This document shows, one piece after another, positions 33,444 to 42,249 of a stretch of 64,000 nt of DNA. Every line of letters begins with the position of its first letter. The stretch's first letter is position 1. The DNA comes from a virus, in IMG/VR virus record IMGVR_UViG_3300025000_000084, positions 1 to 64,000 of that record, one strand, 5' to 3'. Position numbers and translations under genes: made by a program. The notes beneath the pieces are model-generated. The model ran no database searches and was not told the origin of the DNA. It saw nothing but the letters and a program-made list of their open reading frames with translations.

Positions 33444-34472
33444 ATGAGCGAATCAGGATCAAGTAGTAGTGCCGCAGCAAGCACCGCAGGCGCAACAGCC
33501 GCAGGGACACCCGCTTCTTCAAGCGAGTCCTCGGCCCCGCGTAGCGATGCCGCAGCTGAGACTGCCTCTAAGCCCACTCCTACTAAGGAGGCTGAGAAGG
33601 CAGAGCCAACGGCAGAAAAGAAACCAACACCCGAGAAGGCAGAGGCAGTTGATAAAAAAGAGAAAGCCACTGACCAGAAAGAGAGCCAGGACACAGATAA
33701 GCCGGCAGAAGAGAAGCAGGCCAAGGAGGAGAAAAAGGAAGTACCACCTCACCGTTATGCCGACCGGCTTGCAACGGCTTTCCCGGACCGCAAGTATGAG
33801 AAGGCCGAGGATTATGACACGGCCATGGATGAATACCTTGGCAACCTCGAGGGGTATCACAAGAGAGGACAGGAGGCAAACAAGAAGCTCATTCACCTCT
33901 TTGACTCCGAGCCCCAGGTGGGAGATATAGTCCGTGACATGATTGCCGGTGCAACCTTCCGCGAGGCTATGGCAAGGCATATCTCCCCGGATGACCTCAC
34001 GGCCATCGAGGGTGATCCCGACTTCGAGGGATGGAAGAAGAATGCCAAGGAACGCGATGAGAAAGCTGCCAAGCGCAAGGAACGCCAGCAGATGTACTCA
34101 GAGAATTTAACCGTATCACAGAAGGAGATATCGGCATGGGCCAAGGAAAACAACCTTGACGAGAAATCCGTGGACGGATTGCTGACAGAGATTGATACTC
34201 TATTGGAGGATCTCAATAACGGGAAGATCACAAAGAAGGCTCTCACAAGAATGATGAAGGCCTTTACTTACGAAAAAGATATTGCAGCTGCCCGGGAAGA
34301 GGCGAAGATTGCGACCCGCAATGAAGAGATAGTGGCTAAGAAAGAATCACCGGAGAAATCCGGTGACGGGTTGCCACGACCAACTAAGGCCGCAAGCCCA
34401 CCGAAACAGGAGGTAGCTGAGGATTATTTCACGGGACTCTCACGCCGTATTAAAGAGCGCGAGATTACTTAA
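33444..34472 (+). CDS. scaffolding protein
   Basis: The 342-residue protein lies immediately upstream of the capsid gene. The first 100 residues are disordered and low complexity (Ser/Ala, then Glu/Lys/Pro). The rest is helical and charged, with a coiled-coil centre (KKNAKERDEKAAKRKERQQ) and a C-terminal helix-rich basic end, the usual capsid-binding part of scaffolds. Size, composition and position fit a head scaffold that guides procapsid assembly and is then removed. No protease domain is visible in it. Confidence 0.75.
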   Translation: MSESGSSSSAAASTAGATAAGTPASSSESSAPRSDAAAETASKPTPTKEAEKAEPTAEKKPTPEKAEAVDKKEKATDQKESQDTDKPAEEKQAKEEKKEVPPHRYADRLATAFPDRKYEKAEDYDTAMDEYLGNLEGYHKRGQEANKKLIHLFDSEPQVGDIVRDMIAGATFREAMARHISPDDLTAIEGDPDFEGWKKNAKERDEKAAKRKERQQMYSENLTVSQKEISAWAKENNLDEKSVDGLLTEIDTLLEDLNNGKITKKALTRMMKAFTYEKDIAAAREEAKIATRNEEIVAKKESPEKSGDGLPRPTKAASPPKQEVAEDYFTGLSRRIKEREIT

Positions 34473-34494
34473 TTATTAACCATTTTAATCACTA

Positions 34495-35877
34495 ATGACA
34501 GAGATGAAAAACTCGAACCTTTTTAATATCGGCTTTAAGCTGTTCGGAGTGCTGTTTATGATGGCTCTCCTTTCGGCTTTCTCACATATCGCAGCCGCAT
34601 CAGGTGTTGTCGTTGCTCTTACCGGGGCTGTTGTCACCGGTGCAGCTGACGGAACCGGTGCTGTTACGGTTGAGGCTACAAAAGCAGGCTCCGCTGACCT
34701 GGATATGGATTATGTGTCCAAGTTGGTTACTCAGATGCGACCGGCCGCTACGCCGTTGGATACTATCATGCGTCAGATACGCAAGGCTACATCAATGAAA
34801 TCATTTGTCAGCGAGTATTACGCTGTTGACAGCCGTCCTCTTTATGACACGGTTGCCACTGCTTATACTCATTCTGGTGATGGTGCTCTCTCCACTGACC
34901 TGGTTGTGGCTAATGTTTCTATGTGGACAGCAGATGATATGGCGATGTTCTACGGTGTTACCGGAAGTGACTCACTGGACCTTGTTTGCTTTGTTGTGTC
35001 CAAGAATGCCTCGGCCAACACTATCAAGATCCAACCTCTTAACGGAAACGCAGGATCGGGAACAACTGCCGGAGAAATAATTCTTCCGACCATACCTATC
35101 AGCGGGAGGATTGTTCGCCTCGGCTCATGTAAGAATGAGCTCGATGCACAGACCTCTCCTTATGCTATCCTGCCTGTGAAGGCCTACAACTATGTGCAGC
35201 GTTTCATGGCACAGGTTGAAGAATCAACCTTCCAGAGGATACATGCTAAGGAAGTGGATTGGGGCTTTACGGATTACGAAGCTCAGAACATCTATGACAT
35301 GAAGGCTACCATGGAGCAGTCCTTCCTGTTTGGCGTTCGCGCCAAGTTTGACGATGTGACCAATAACAAGGAAAGATATTCTACCGGTGGTATCACCAGG
35401 TTCATATCCAAAGCCCTTGAGTATGGCACCGGAGGCACAGACCGCACCATTGACAATCATACCTTTGTAGATTGGACTCAATCAGTTTTTGCTGGTAACA
35501 GTGGAGCCGACACCCGCTATCTCTTCGGAGGTAATGGCCTGATGGCAAACCTTATGAAGGTTGACACGGTTATCAAACAGATTGAAGCCAAGCAGACCTT
35601 GGTTAAGTTCGGCCTCACCTTCAAGGAGATTGAGACCAACTTCGGCCGTCTGTTGTTCTACCATCACCCGCTGCTTGATCAGGCAGGATGGGCTGATAGA
35701 GGTATAATCCTTGACCTTAACTACATCGAGAAACACACCTTTGTACCCCTGAGCTCGAAGAAACTCGACCTCAAAACATCAGGACAGAGGAACGTTGATG
35801 CAGTTGTCATCGAGGAGACTACCGGTGTAATCTGCCGTTATCCCGACACTCACGCCATCATCAAGCCTAAGGCGTAA
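34495..35877 (+). CDS. major capsid protein with an N-terminal hydrophobic signal-like segment
   Basis: The 460-residue protein is placed as the major head protein by its position after the scaffold and its HK97/SU10-type pattern: a helix with MRPAATPLDTIMRQI near residue 82, a QRIHAKEVDWGFTDYE spine-like region, HPLLDQAGWADRGIILDL, and a C-terminal VVIEETTGVICRYPDTHAI strand. Residues 5-36 are odd: a basic start, then GFKLFGVLFMMALLSAFSHI and AAASG, which reads like a Sec signal peptide. In-frame Met codons inside this stretch do not remove it. The segment may be cleaved during maturation or act as a buried arm. A hairpin follows the stop. Confidence 0.8.
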   Translation: MTEMKNSNLFNIGFKLFGVLFMMALLSAFSHIAAASGVVVALTGAVVTGAADGTGAVTVEATKAGSADLDMDYVSKLVTQMRPAATPLDTIMRQIRKATSMKSFVSEYYAVDSRPLYDTVATAYTHSGDGALSTDLVVANVSMWTADDMAMFYGVTGSDSLDLVCFVVSKNASANTIKIQPLNGNAGSGTTAGEIILPTIPISGRIVRLGSCKNELDAQTSPYAILPVKAYNYVQRFMAQVEESTFQRIHAKEVDWGFTDYEAQNIYDMKATMEQSFLFGVRAKFDDVTNNKERYSTGGITRFISKALEYGTGGTDRTIDNHTFVDWTQSVFAGNSGADTRYLFGGNGLMANLMKVDTVIKQIEAKQTLVKFGLTFKEIETNFGRLLFYHHPLLDQAGWADRGIILDLNYIEKHTFVPLSSKKLDLKTSGQRNVDAVVIEETTGVICRYPDTHAIIKPKA

Positions 35878-35896
35878 ATCATATGGTATTGACCTC

Positions 35897-35917
35897 GGGA
35901 GTGCATGAGGCGCTCCC
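35897..35917 (+). terminator. hairpin after the capsid gene, possible attenuator
   Basis: GGGAGTGC and GCGCTCCC (one G-U pair) enclose a 5-base ATGAG loop 20 bases past the capsid stop. No T-run follows directly, so it is more likely a partial terminator or an mRNA-stabilising element that keeps capsid expression above that of the downstream genes. Confidence 0.4.
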
Positions 35918-35953
35918 CTGGTCCTTACCTATTATAAATAAACACTAATAATC

Positions 35954-36403
35954 ATGGGTTACAGGAAAATTTATCAATCACTCCATTACAAAGATCTCGA
36001 CACGTATGTCGTTGTGAATGGACAAAAAGTACTGATCCAGTTCCGCGGAGGTAGTTTGCAACCGAAAGTAAACGGAAAATTCACCACCACCGACCAGGAT
36101 CTTGTCAAAGCCATGGACTCAGACAGCGGTCTTAATACGAGTTTCAAGTGCATCTACTCTGAGAAGATAGCAGAGGAGAAGCCACGCTACACAGCGGAAG
36201 ATGAAGCTACTCTGGATGCTCCGGAAGAAAAGCCCGAAGAGACCAAGAACGAGTTTACCAAGGTCCCGGGGATAAAAACCATTCAGGCCGCAAGGACCTA
36301 CATAGTGGAAAACTTTGGGATCCCGGCCTCTAAGATGCTTAACGGAGTTGCCGTTAAGGAGTATGCCGCAGAGAAGAAAATAGTCTTTGTTGACTTACCG
36401 TAA
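35954..36403 (+). CDS. hypothetical head-associated protein, 149 aa
   Basis: The N-terminal part (residues 1-70) is a small beta domain (TYVVVNGQKVLIQFRGG). An acidic linker rich in Glu/Pro follows, then a C-terminal helical domain with IQAARTYIVENFGIPASKM. It could be a head decoration or head-completion protein, from its place between the capsid and adaptor genes only. No known family is named. Confidence 0.55.
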   Translation: MGYRKIYQSLHYKDLDTYVVVNGQKVLIQFRGGSLQPKVNGKFTTTDQDLVKAMDSDSGLNTSFKCIYSEKIAEEKPRYTAEDEATLDAPEEKPEETKNEFTKVPGIKTIQAARTYIVENFGIPASKMLNGVAVKEYAAEKKIVFVDLP

Positions 36404-36406
36404 GCA

Positions 36407-37021
36407 ATGGATAAAGGGGGTTTAGCCAACAGGGTAAAAGTCAAACTGGACGAGTTCACTCCCGAGGGAGTGGGCTTGCCCTTTGACGAATACATAGGCC
36501 CTCTCCTGGACGAGAGTGCAAGGGATCTTGTATTGCAGGGTCCTTTGCACTTATTGTCACCGACCTCCATTCCTCTTACATCTGTCGCGTATGCAGACGG
36601 TAAAGCATACATACCCGTCCCAGCGGATTGGGTGCGCCTCTATGAGCTGAAATACCCTTTATGGAAGAAACCTGTTCGAGAGGCCATATCAAAAGAGAAT
36701 CCTGAGTATAAGCTGCAGGAAAACGAATATCTCCGGTCCGGCTATGGAAGGCCGAGTGTAGCGGTGGTCACTACCGTAATAGGTGGTGGCGCTGTCACAC
36801 GATACCTGGAGTGCGGACGGGTGGATGATCCCGGTGCAACTCCCTTAACTCCCGTGGCCCTCTACGTTGCCGAAACTAAGCCTGAAGATCTTAATGACCA
36901 GCTTGTTGATGCACTCACTTGGAATGCGACCGCAAAAGTGCTATCAGTTATGGGTATGCAGGACAAAGCGCGCGCGGCTATGGAGCAGTATGTTATTGCC
37001 TTGAAGTCACTTATGCTATGA
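36407..37021 (+). CDS. head-tail adaptor / connector-like protein
   Basis: The 204-residue protein has the layout of podovirus head-tail adaptors (P22 gp4/T7 gp11 type). An N-terminal helical part has FDEYIGPLLDESARDLV. A beta region follows with AYIPVPADWVRLYELKYP, and a C-terminal helix bundle ends MQDKARAAMEQYVIALKSLM. Such proteins form a ring under the portal. The stop overlaps a homing endonuclease start (ATGA at 37018). The assignment is by shape and position. Confidence 0.6.
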   Translation: MDKGGLANRVKVKLDEFTPEGVGLPFDEYIGPLLDESARDLVLQGPLHLLSPTSIPLTSVAYADGKAYIPVPADWVRLYELKYPLWKKPVREAISKENPEYKLQENEYLRSGYGRPSVAVVTTVIGGGAVTRYLECGRVDDPGATPLTPVALYVAETKPEDLNDQLVDALTWNATAKVLSVMGMQDKARAAMEQYVIALKSLML

Positions 37022-37704
37022 AAATATCCGGCATATATAGAATTGAATCATTAACAAAGCCCGAAAGAGTTTACGTTGGGAGCTCTGTAAACATTAAGAC
37101 AAGATGGAGGAAGCATTTACGTGAATTGCGATCTAATAATCACGTTAACCAGATACTCCAAAACCATTTCAATAAATACGGAGAAACGGATTTTGTCTTT
37201 GTAATTGTGGAACTATGCTTCCCGGAGTTTCTTACAGCAAGGGAACAATATTATATAAACAAAGAGAAGCCACATTTCAATATTTGCGGAATTGCCGGGA
37301 CTACTTTAGGATTTAACCATTCAGAAGAAGCAAAAAAGAAAATAGGCAAGGCGTCAGAAGGAAATAAAAATATGGCGGGTAAACACCATTCCGAAGAATC
37401 AAAGAGAAAAATTAGCGAGGCCTTGAAAGGCAAACGCATCTCCGAAGAGACAAGGGAAAAATTAAGTGTAGCCAAAAAAGGTAAAGCTTGCAAAGGACAC
37501 CCTCATACCGAGGAAACCAAAAAGAGAATAAGTGAAAGCCGAAAAAACAGACCTCCTATTTCAGAAGAGACTCGTAAAAAAATGAGTGAAGCACGTAATG
37601 GCAAGGCCCCTTGGAATAAAGGAAAGAAGGGACTTCAGATAGCGTGGAATAAAGGACTTAAAAGGTCAAACGGCACAAGTGAAAAAAAATTACGAGCAGC
37701 ATAA
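37018..37704 (+). CDS. GIY-YIG homing endonuclease with NUMOD3 repeats
   Basis: I start it at the ATG at 37018, overlapping the adaptor stop; an earlier in-frame ATG lies inside the adaptor gene. The GIY-YIG domain shows SGIYRIES and RVYVGSSVNIKTRW, and the LQNHFNKYG motif. Five or so NUMOD3 repeats follow (SEEAKKKIG, SEESKRKIS, SEETREKLS, TEETKKRIS, SEETRKKMS), then two WNKGKK/WNKGLK motifs. The opening bases match the 8172 copy exactly for about 20 bases, so the two are recent paralogues. Confidence 0.93.
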   Translation: MKISGIYRIESLTKPERVYVGSSVNIKTRWRKHLRELRSNNHVNQILQNHFNKYGETDFVFVIVELCFPEFLTAREQYYINKEKPHFNICGIAGTTLGFNHSEEAKKKIGKASEGNKNMAGKHHSEESKRKISEALKGKRISEETREKLSVAKKGKACKGHPHTEETKKRISESRKNRPPISEETRKKMSEARNGKAPWNKGKKGLQIAWNKGLKRSNGTSEKKLRAA

Positions 37705-37769
37705 AAAGCTGTTCCGGTAAATAAACATGATAATTAACTAATAGTACTAACACTTAAAAAACTACGGAT

Positions 37770-38534
37770 ATGATGTTTGGACAAATATTTCGGATAGTAA
37801 TGGCTCACCCGAAGCTCTTTTTAAAGTCTCGTTTCTACGGGACCGAACAGGAACTTGGAGTCAATGCCTTACAGTTTACTCACGGAGGGGTTCCCTTCTC
37901 GAATGTAAAAACCGTCAAACTAACCATCGGCGGCGTCGGTGTCGCAGGATGCGACAAAAACTTTGCTACGGCAGCCAACACCTCAGAGCAGGTCATTGAC
38001 ATGGGATCTATCGTCCCGGCTCTTGCCAGGGTGCTCGATGTCAAATCACATACCCCGGTTGCCTTCAACTCAAAAGCAGTGGCATCAGCACTGGTTTCAT
38101 TAACTTCTAATGTGGCTACAATAACCACAGGAGCAGTTCATGGACTCGTAACCGGAAATACTGTTACTCTTGCAGGATTTACCGAGGCTGATCTTAACGG
38201 ATCATTTACTGCCACGGTTACCAGTACTACCGAATTTACGGTGCCTCTTACTCATGCAGACATAGAGGAGGTAGCGGACACAGGTGGAACGGTCACTCCT
38301 ACCGTTACTCTTGTTGCCGAGGCTGGTAACTCATCCAGCGGACATGAGTTCGTAGGGAGCACGACCATCAAGGCTGCCGCTGCAATTACCTGTATGGCTG
38401 CAGACCATTCTATGACGGTTGCCCCGGCTGCTGCTGCAAGCAAGGTCTATGTGGCTGTCACGCCTAACGTTTTCTGGGCGAACCTTACAAGTGGGTACGT
38501 TGACTACTATATCACGTACATAGAGGCCGTTTAA
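37770..38534 (+). CDS. structural protein with an Ig-like insertion, 254 aa
   Basis: After a short N-terminal hydrophobic helix (IFRIVMAHPKLFLKS) there is a beta-rich domain. Residues about 105-180 form an inserted repeat-like beta module (TSNVATITTGAVHGL, TGNTVTLAGFTEADLNGSF) of the kind that decorates many phage structural proteins. The C-terminus is a YVAVTPNVFWANLTSGYV strand. It is likely a head- or tail-surface protein. Its location after the adaptor fits a virion component. Confidence 0.6.
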   Translation: MMFGQIFRIVMAHPKLFLKSRFYGTEQELGVNALQFTHGGVPFSNVKTVKLTIGGVGVAGCDKNFATAANTSEQVIDMGSIVPALARVLDVKSHTPVAFNSKAVASALVSLTSNVATITTGAVHGLVTGNTVTLAGFTEADLNGSFTATVTSTTEFTVPLTHADIEEVADTGGTVTPTVTLVAEAGNSSSGHEFVGSTTIKAAAAITCMAADHSMTVAPAAAASKVYVAVTPNVFWANLTSGYVDYYITYIEAV

Positions 38535-38544
38535 ATACGCAGCC

Positions 38545-38928
38545 ATGGCCGTATTTGCAGGGAGTACCCCAAAATATCTGCTGCGCATCCGGAATGAGGC
38601 AGGGACTCAGCTCGATCCCTCAAACCTCGCTCAGGTGACGGAGGTAAAGGTGTTCATATATAACGCCATTACTGGTGCTTATGTTGCCCGGTTCATTCTG
38701 AATGCCAGTACCCTACCAGCGGGATTTACAGTTTTAAGTACCAAGGACCTGGGTGATGGAGACATCCGGGTCCTGATGGTACTCACGGCTGTCATGACCA
38801 CCGCGGCTGAAGGCAATCGGAATGAAATTCAGGTCAATGTCGAGATGCCGGATGCCGAGGTTCCTTCCGGGACAAAGGTGCTGATATTGAAGGGGAAATT
38901 CCACGAAGTTCTGCCAGCTAAAACGTAA
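38545..38928 (+). CDS. beta-rich structural protein, 127 aa
   Basis: Short beta-strand segments run throughout (KYLLRIRNEAG, VTEVKVFIYN, DIRVLMVLTAVM, KVLILKGKFHEV), with no export signal. It fits a small tail or head-decoration protein and precedes the fibre-like genes. No family is named. Confidence 0.55.
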   Translation: MAVFAGSTPKYLLRIRNEAGTQLDPSNLAQVTEVKVFIYNAITGAYVARFILNASTLPAGFTVLSTKDLGDGDIRVLMVLTAVMTTAAEGNRNEIQVNVEMPDAEVPSGTKVLILKGKFHEVLPAKT

Positions 38929-38931
38929 TCC

Positions 38932-39948
38932 ATGGACGACTCCAGGATAGATATAAACCTTGCCGATAGCCCTGGACTATTCATTCAGGAGCTTGATGAT
39001 AACATCGGTATTGATGTGGTCTTTGATGATCATATCGAGGTTGATATCTTTGCCACGGAGCGTCTTGCCGATCACGGAGGGCTGCAGGGCCTCACCGATG
39101 ATGACCATACTCAATACTACAATCAGGCCCGGGGAGATGCCAGGTACGAGAGGTACCTTGGCCTCCCTGCGGCTAATGATTATGTTCTCTATGGCCGAAC
39201 TGACGGCACCCGTTATTGGGGAGTGCCAACGGGAGAAGGAGGTACGGGCTCCGTATATCATAATCTTCTGCTCGGGATCCAGGGAGGCGCGACCGATGAC
39301 TATTACCATCTCCCGGCCAACCTCTACAATGCCTTTGAGTATGTTCCCAACGGAGGCAATCCCTATCTGAGGGTTAAGCTGCCGATAGCCTGTGACGGAG
39401 ATGTTCAGGCATTTTCTGATACGGGCTGGCTGCCTCCGGATATATGGGCTGCCATGCCTTATGCTACAAACAGCTCTATAGGTGGGATACAGTTTACAAC
39501 CGCGAGCCCCGCGGCCAAGTACCTCAGAGAAGATGGAGCTTGGGTAGTGCCTCCGGTTGGCAGTGGTAGCGGAATGGTTTACCCGGGAGAGGGTATTGCC
39601 CGGTCCACCGGTGCAGCCTGGGCCGCCTCGCTCACAGATAACTCAGTCGGGTGGAATGCTGCCTCAGTATGGGTAGCCGCCAACGGAGCCAACGCTGTGA
39701 CAGCCTACGGATGGGGCAACCATGCGAGCGCCGGCTATCTCACGGCTATCAATAAGGCCCTGGTAGAAGCGGTGCTCACCGGATCCATTACCAGCCATAA
39801 CCATCCAACGGTGAATACAGCAAACTACTCCATCGTTCAGGAGAGTGGCAAGCTGGTGATAAAATACGGGGCAACAGCAATAGCGAGCTTCAGTTCGGCA
39901 GGGCTATTGACTGTGGCTGATGATGTAGAAGCCTTTGGAACACCTTGA
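38932..39948 (+). CDS. tail-fibre-like protein, 338 aa
   Basis: Tail-fibre features are plain. GLTDDDHTQYYN and a VYHNLLLGIQGGATDDYYHL repeat are of the type found in trimeric collar/fibre shafts. A KYLREDGAWVVPP turn (typical of fibre head repeats) and ASAGYLTAI follow. The N-terminus (DSRIDINLADSPGLFI) may be the virion-binding part. It has no signal peptide, unlike the later fibre genes. Confidence 0.75.
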   Translation: MDDSRIDINLADSPGLFIQELDDNIGIDVVFDDHIEVDIFATERLADHGGLQGLTDDDHTQYYNQARGDARYERYLGLPAANDYVLYGRTDGTRYWGVPTGEGGTGSVYHNLLLGIQGGATDDYYHLPANLYNAFEYVPNGGNPYLRVKLPIACDGDVQAFSDTGWLPPDIWAAMPYATNSSIGGIQFTTASPAAKYLREDGAWVVPPVGSGSGMVYPGEGIARSTGAAWAASLTDNSVGWNAASVWVAANGANAVTAYGWGNHASAGYLTAINKALVEAVLTGSITSHNHPTVNTANYSIVQESGKLVIKYGATAIASFSSAGLLTVADDVEAFGTP

Positions 39949-39950
39949 CC

Positions 39951-41099
39951 ATGGGAGCGAAAAGACTATATACAACATTTTGGCAGCCTTCAGATTTGAA
40001 GTTAGATGCCTCGTTCCCGCTGCCGGCGAATATTTCTACCGGCACAGGGTACCTGGACTGCATCAATATGAATCTGGCTCTTCTTCGTCAGGTATTGGTA
40101 TCTGCCTCAAATAAGGTGCATGAGTCTGCGGTTATTGAGGGCACCTTTGTTGCCGGAGGAGAGAACGGCAAGGTCAACGCCTGGGCCCGATACAAGCCCG
40201 GGACAACGGCCTATGATACACAACTGCCGGCCAACTGTTATGATAACCCCACCTTTGTTTACAACGCTCCAACTGTATCCTCTGCAAGGATAGGGGATTT
40301 TGCCGGCTATAATCACTTGGAGGCAACCCGGCCCGTCTATTGGGGTAGTCCTCATCAAAGCGAGGAATATGTATTCTATGGTCCTTTGGAGATTAAGGGA
40401 GGCCTGCAGAGAGGCAAGCTCGGCCCTCTGCTTGGGAGTGGTCCGGAGGACGAGGCTTTTTGGAGCCGGGTCAAGGTGCAGGCATGGCTCAAGGTCAATG
40501 ACGGAGCCTACTCACTTATTGAAACCAGCGACTATGTTGATTTGAGCGAGCCTACCGGGGAAGATGCAACAGTCCTCTTCACCATGGGAGATCACAGCGA
40601 GACCATAGGTAATAACTACACTCTCTGCCTGCGGCCGGTTTATATGGATACCGATGACGTTACTCCACTGGCCGTCTGCGAGGGAGGTGTAGAGATACTT
40701 ACCTACCGCAAGTGGGGATCGGCTCAGGATATAGCCGATGCTCTTTCAGTCACCCTCAACGATGTTGACACCCAGGAACCCGTTGGAGGCAACCCGACTA
40801 CGTTCACCTACGACTTTGACCTGAATAACATCTCTGCCGGTGCCATGAGCATGGCCGTCAGACTCAGGGCAGAGGATAACGATGCCTGGTTCAATCAGAC
40901 ATACCTTCTTACCTCAGAGGTCACGATCCCGGCCAGCGGCTCGCAGAACTTTGTGGACAGTACCGGCGTGAATCTGCCGGCTACCTTATACGATGGCACC
41001 TTCAAGCTGACCGTGGAGATCTCAGTGGACGGAGCAGTGACCTGGATTGATGTAGATGACCTTGGAACAGCATTACAACATTGGCAATCATTACCATAA
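39951..41099 (+). CDS. structural protein, 382 aa
   Basis: I start it at the ATG at 39951, three bases after the preceding stop; a TTG two codons upstream is less likely. The protein is beta-rich, with an N-terminal helix (LDCINMNLALLRQVLV) and two tandem beta modules, the second ending in a segment FKLTVEISVDGAVTWIDVDDL. It is probably a baseplate or fibre accessory protein. No enzyme motif is seen. Confidence 0.55.
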   Translation: MGAKRLYTTFWQPSDLKLDASFPLPANISTGTGYLDCINMNLALLRQVLVSASNKVHESAVIEGTFVAGGENGKVNAWARYKPGTTAYDTQLPANCYDNPTFVYNAPTVSSARIGDFAGYNHLEATRPVYWGSPHQSEEYVFYGPLEIKGGLQRGKLGPLLGSGPEDEAFWSRVKVQAWLKVNDGAYSLIETSDYVDLSEPTGEDATVLFTMGDHSETIGNNYTLCLRPVYMDTDDVTPLAVCEGGVEILTYRKWGSAQDIADALSVTLNDVDTQEPVGGNPTTFTYDFDLNNISAGAMSMAVRLRAEDNDAWFNQTYLLTSEVTIPASGSQNFVDSTGVNLPATLYDGTFKLTVEISVDGAVTWIDVDDLGTALQHWQSLP

Positions 41100-41383
41100 T
41101 GAAAGTGAACTTCAATACACTCATGCTCTCCTACAGGGGAGAACCGATGAAGGACGAGAAGAACGAGGCGGTATATGCCAAAACCGTCATCTGTGATGTG
41201 CTCTCGGCAATCAACCAGGCACCGGTAGATGAGAAGATGGAGATGGCAAAACTTGTCGCTGCTATCTGGCAGTCGGTAGGAGAAATAGAGGTCAGCCCCA
41301 AACAGGTTGAGCTCATAAGGAAATATTGCAAGGGGCTCCCGGTGAACCTCTTTGCACAGATTTATAAACTGCTTGAACAATAA
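41099..41383 (+). CDS. small phage protein of assembly-chaperone-like type, 94 aa
   Basis: The start overlaps the previous stop (TAATG). The pattern is an N-terminal VNFNTLMLSYRGEPMKD strand pair, a helix, then EIEVSPKQVELIRKYCK and a C-terminal FAQIYKLLEQ helix. It resembles a common small phage protein family with the same order of elements. Its role is uncertain; an accessory assembly role is only a guess. Confidence 0.55.
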   Translation: MKVNFNTLMLSYRGEPMKDEKNEAVYAKTVICDVLSAINQAPVDEKMEMAKLVAAIWQSVGEIEVSPKQVELIRKYCKGLPVNLFAQIYKLLEQ

Positions 41384-41397
41384 AATACACATATACC

Positions 41398-41712
41398 ATG
41401 AAAATGCGCATAGATAACAACGGAAACCCGGTACCGGTACTTGCAATCGGAGCAAAGGGTGTCTATATAGATGGCACATCAGCAACGGCTAAGTCCGCTG
41501 CCCTGGCAGCTGGTATTTACCGCATCTGTCCTCCGGAGGCTACGGCAGACGGGGTGAACTATACGGCCGGTGCAGATAGTATTGCAGCTCCACTTGAGGC
41601 CGAGGCAACAGACACATACCTGGCTGTGGGAGCCATTGAATCAATCTATGTTCCCGATGGTCATAAGATAGCCGTATTAGGTGGTAAACTGAGTATCACT
41701 CTGCTGGATTAA
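41398..41712 (+). CDS. small beta structural protein, 104 aa
   Basis: The protein is small, beta-rich and Ala/Gly-rich: VPVLAIGAKGVYID at the N-terminus, IYRICPPEATADGVNY, then AIESIYVPDGHKIAVLGG. The layout suggests a decoration or fibre-tip module. No signal peptide is seen. It overlaps the next gene's start by one base. Confidence 0.5.
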   Translation: MKMRIDNNGNPVPVLAIGAKGVYIDGTSATAKSAALAAGIYRICPPEATADGVNYTAGADSIAAPLEAEATDTYLAVGAIESIYVPDGHKIAVLGGKLSITLLD

Positions 41713-42239
41713 TGAGACTGATCAACAACATAGGGCGCACTCTCAACCGGCTCGGATCTAACTTCGGCAAGCCGACTGGACTACCGTCTGCCTTGCGTGA
41801 TAAGTTCCTGTTCATCTGGACCGGCAAGTATGACGGGGATAATCTGCTTTCAGACCTGGATGCTGAGGTGATCACGGTAACGGATAAGGATTGGATCACC
41901 AGGTTCATCCCTCCGACTACCGCGGCCACTTTTGCGGTCCCGGATGATGCCACGTTCCTTGCAGCTGACGGTGATGATGACTTCTGGTTTAATGCCGGGG
42001 GTGATCTTCAGGAAAAGACCCATGCGAATCTCATTTCCAGCACAACCGAGAGGTCCTTTGTTAAGTATGCGGACACCGAGCCTCATAACGTGATAGGCAT
42101 AGGCATCCTCAAGACGGGTGAAGTGCTGAGTGCCGGGGAGATAATCAAGGTGAACCGGTACTTCCGTCTGTGGGCTGAGTATTGGGGTGAGCTGATGGAT
42201 AGCGGGTACATGAAAGACAACAGGATAGGTAACGAATAA
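41712..42239 (+). CDS. structural protein, 175 aa
   Basis: It has a basic N-terminus (RLINNIGRTLNRLGSNFG). A domain follows with FLFIWTGKYDGDNLLSDLDAEVITV and a LekTHANL-like region, then a helical C-terminus containing YFRLWAEYWGELMDSGY. Many Bacteroidota phages carry similar proteins next to fibres, without known function. It is the last gene before the exported fibre cluster. Confidence 0.5.
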   Translation: MRLINNIGRTLNRLGSNFGKPTGLPSALRDKFLFIWTGKYDGDNLLSDLDAEVITVTDKDWITRFIPPTTAATFAVPDDATFLAADGDDDFWFNAGGDLQEKTHANLISSTTERSFVKYADTEPHNVIGIGILKTGEVLSAGEIIKVNRYFRLWAEYWGELMDSGYMKDNRIGNE

Positions 42240-42249
42240 ACTCAAGACA

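Noticed and set aside
33519-33980. 153-codon minus-strand frame opposite the scaffold gene
   Set aside because: It is Leu/Cys-rich antisense of the Lys/Glu-rich scaffold region, a common artefact.
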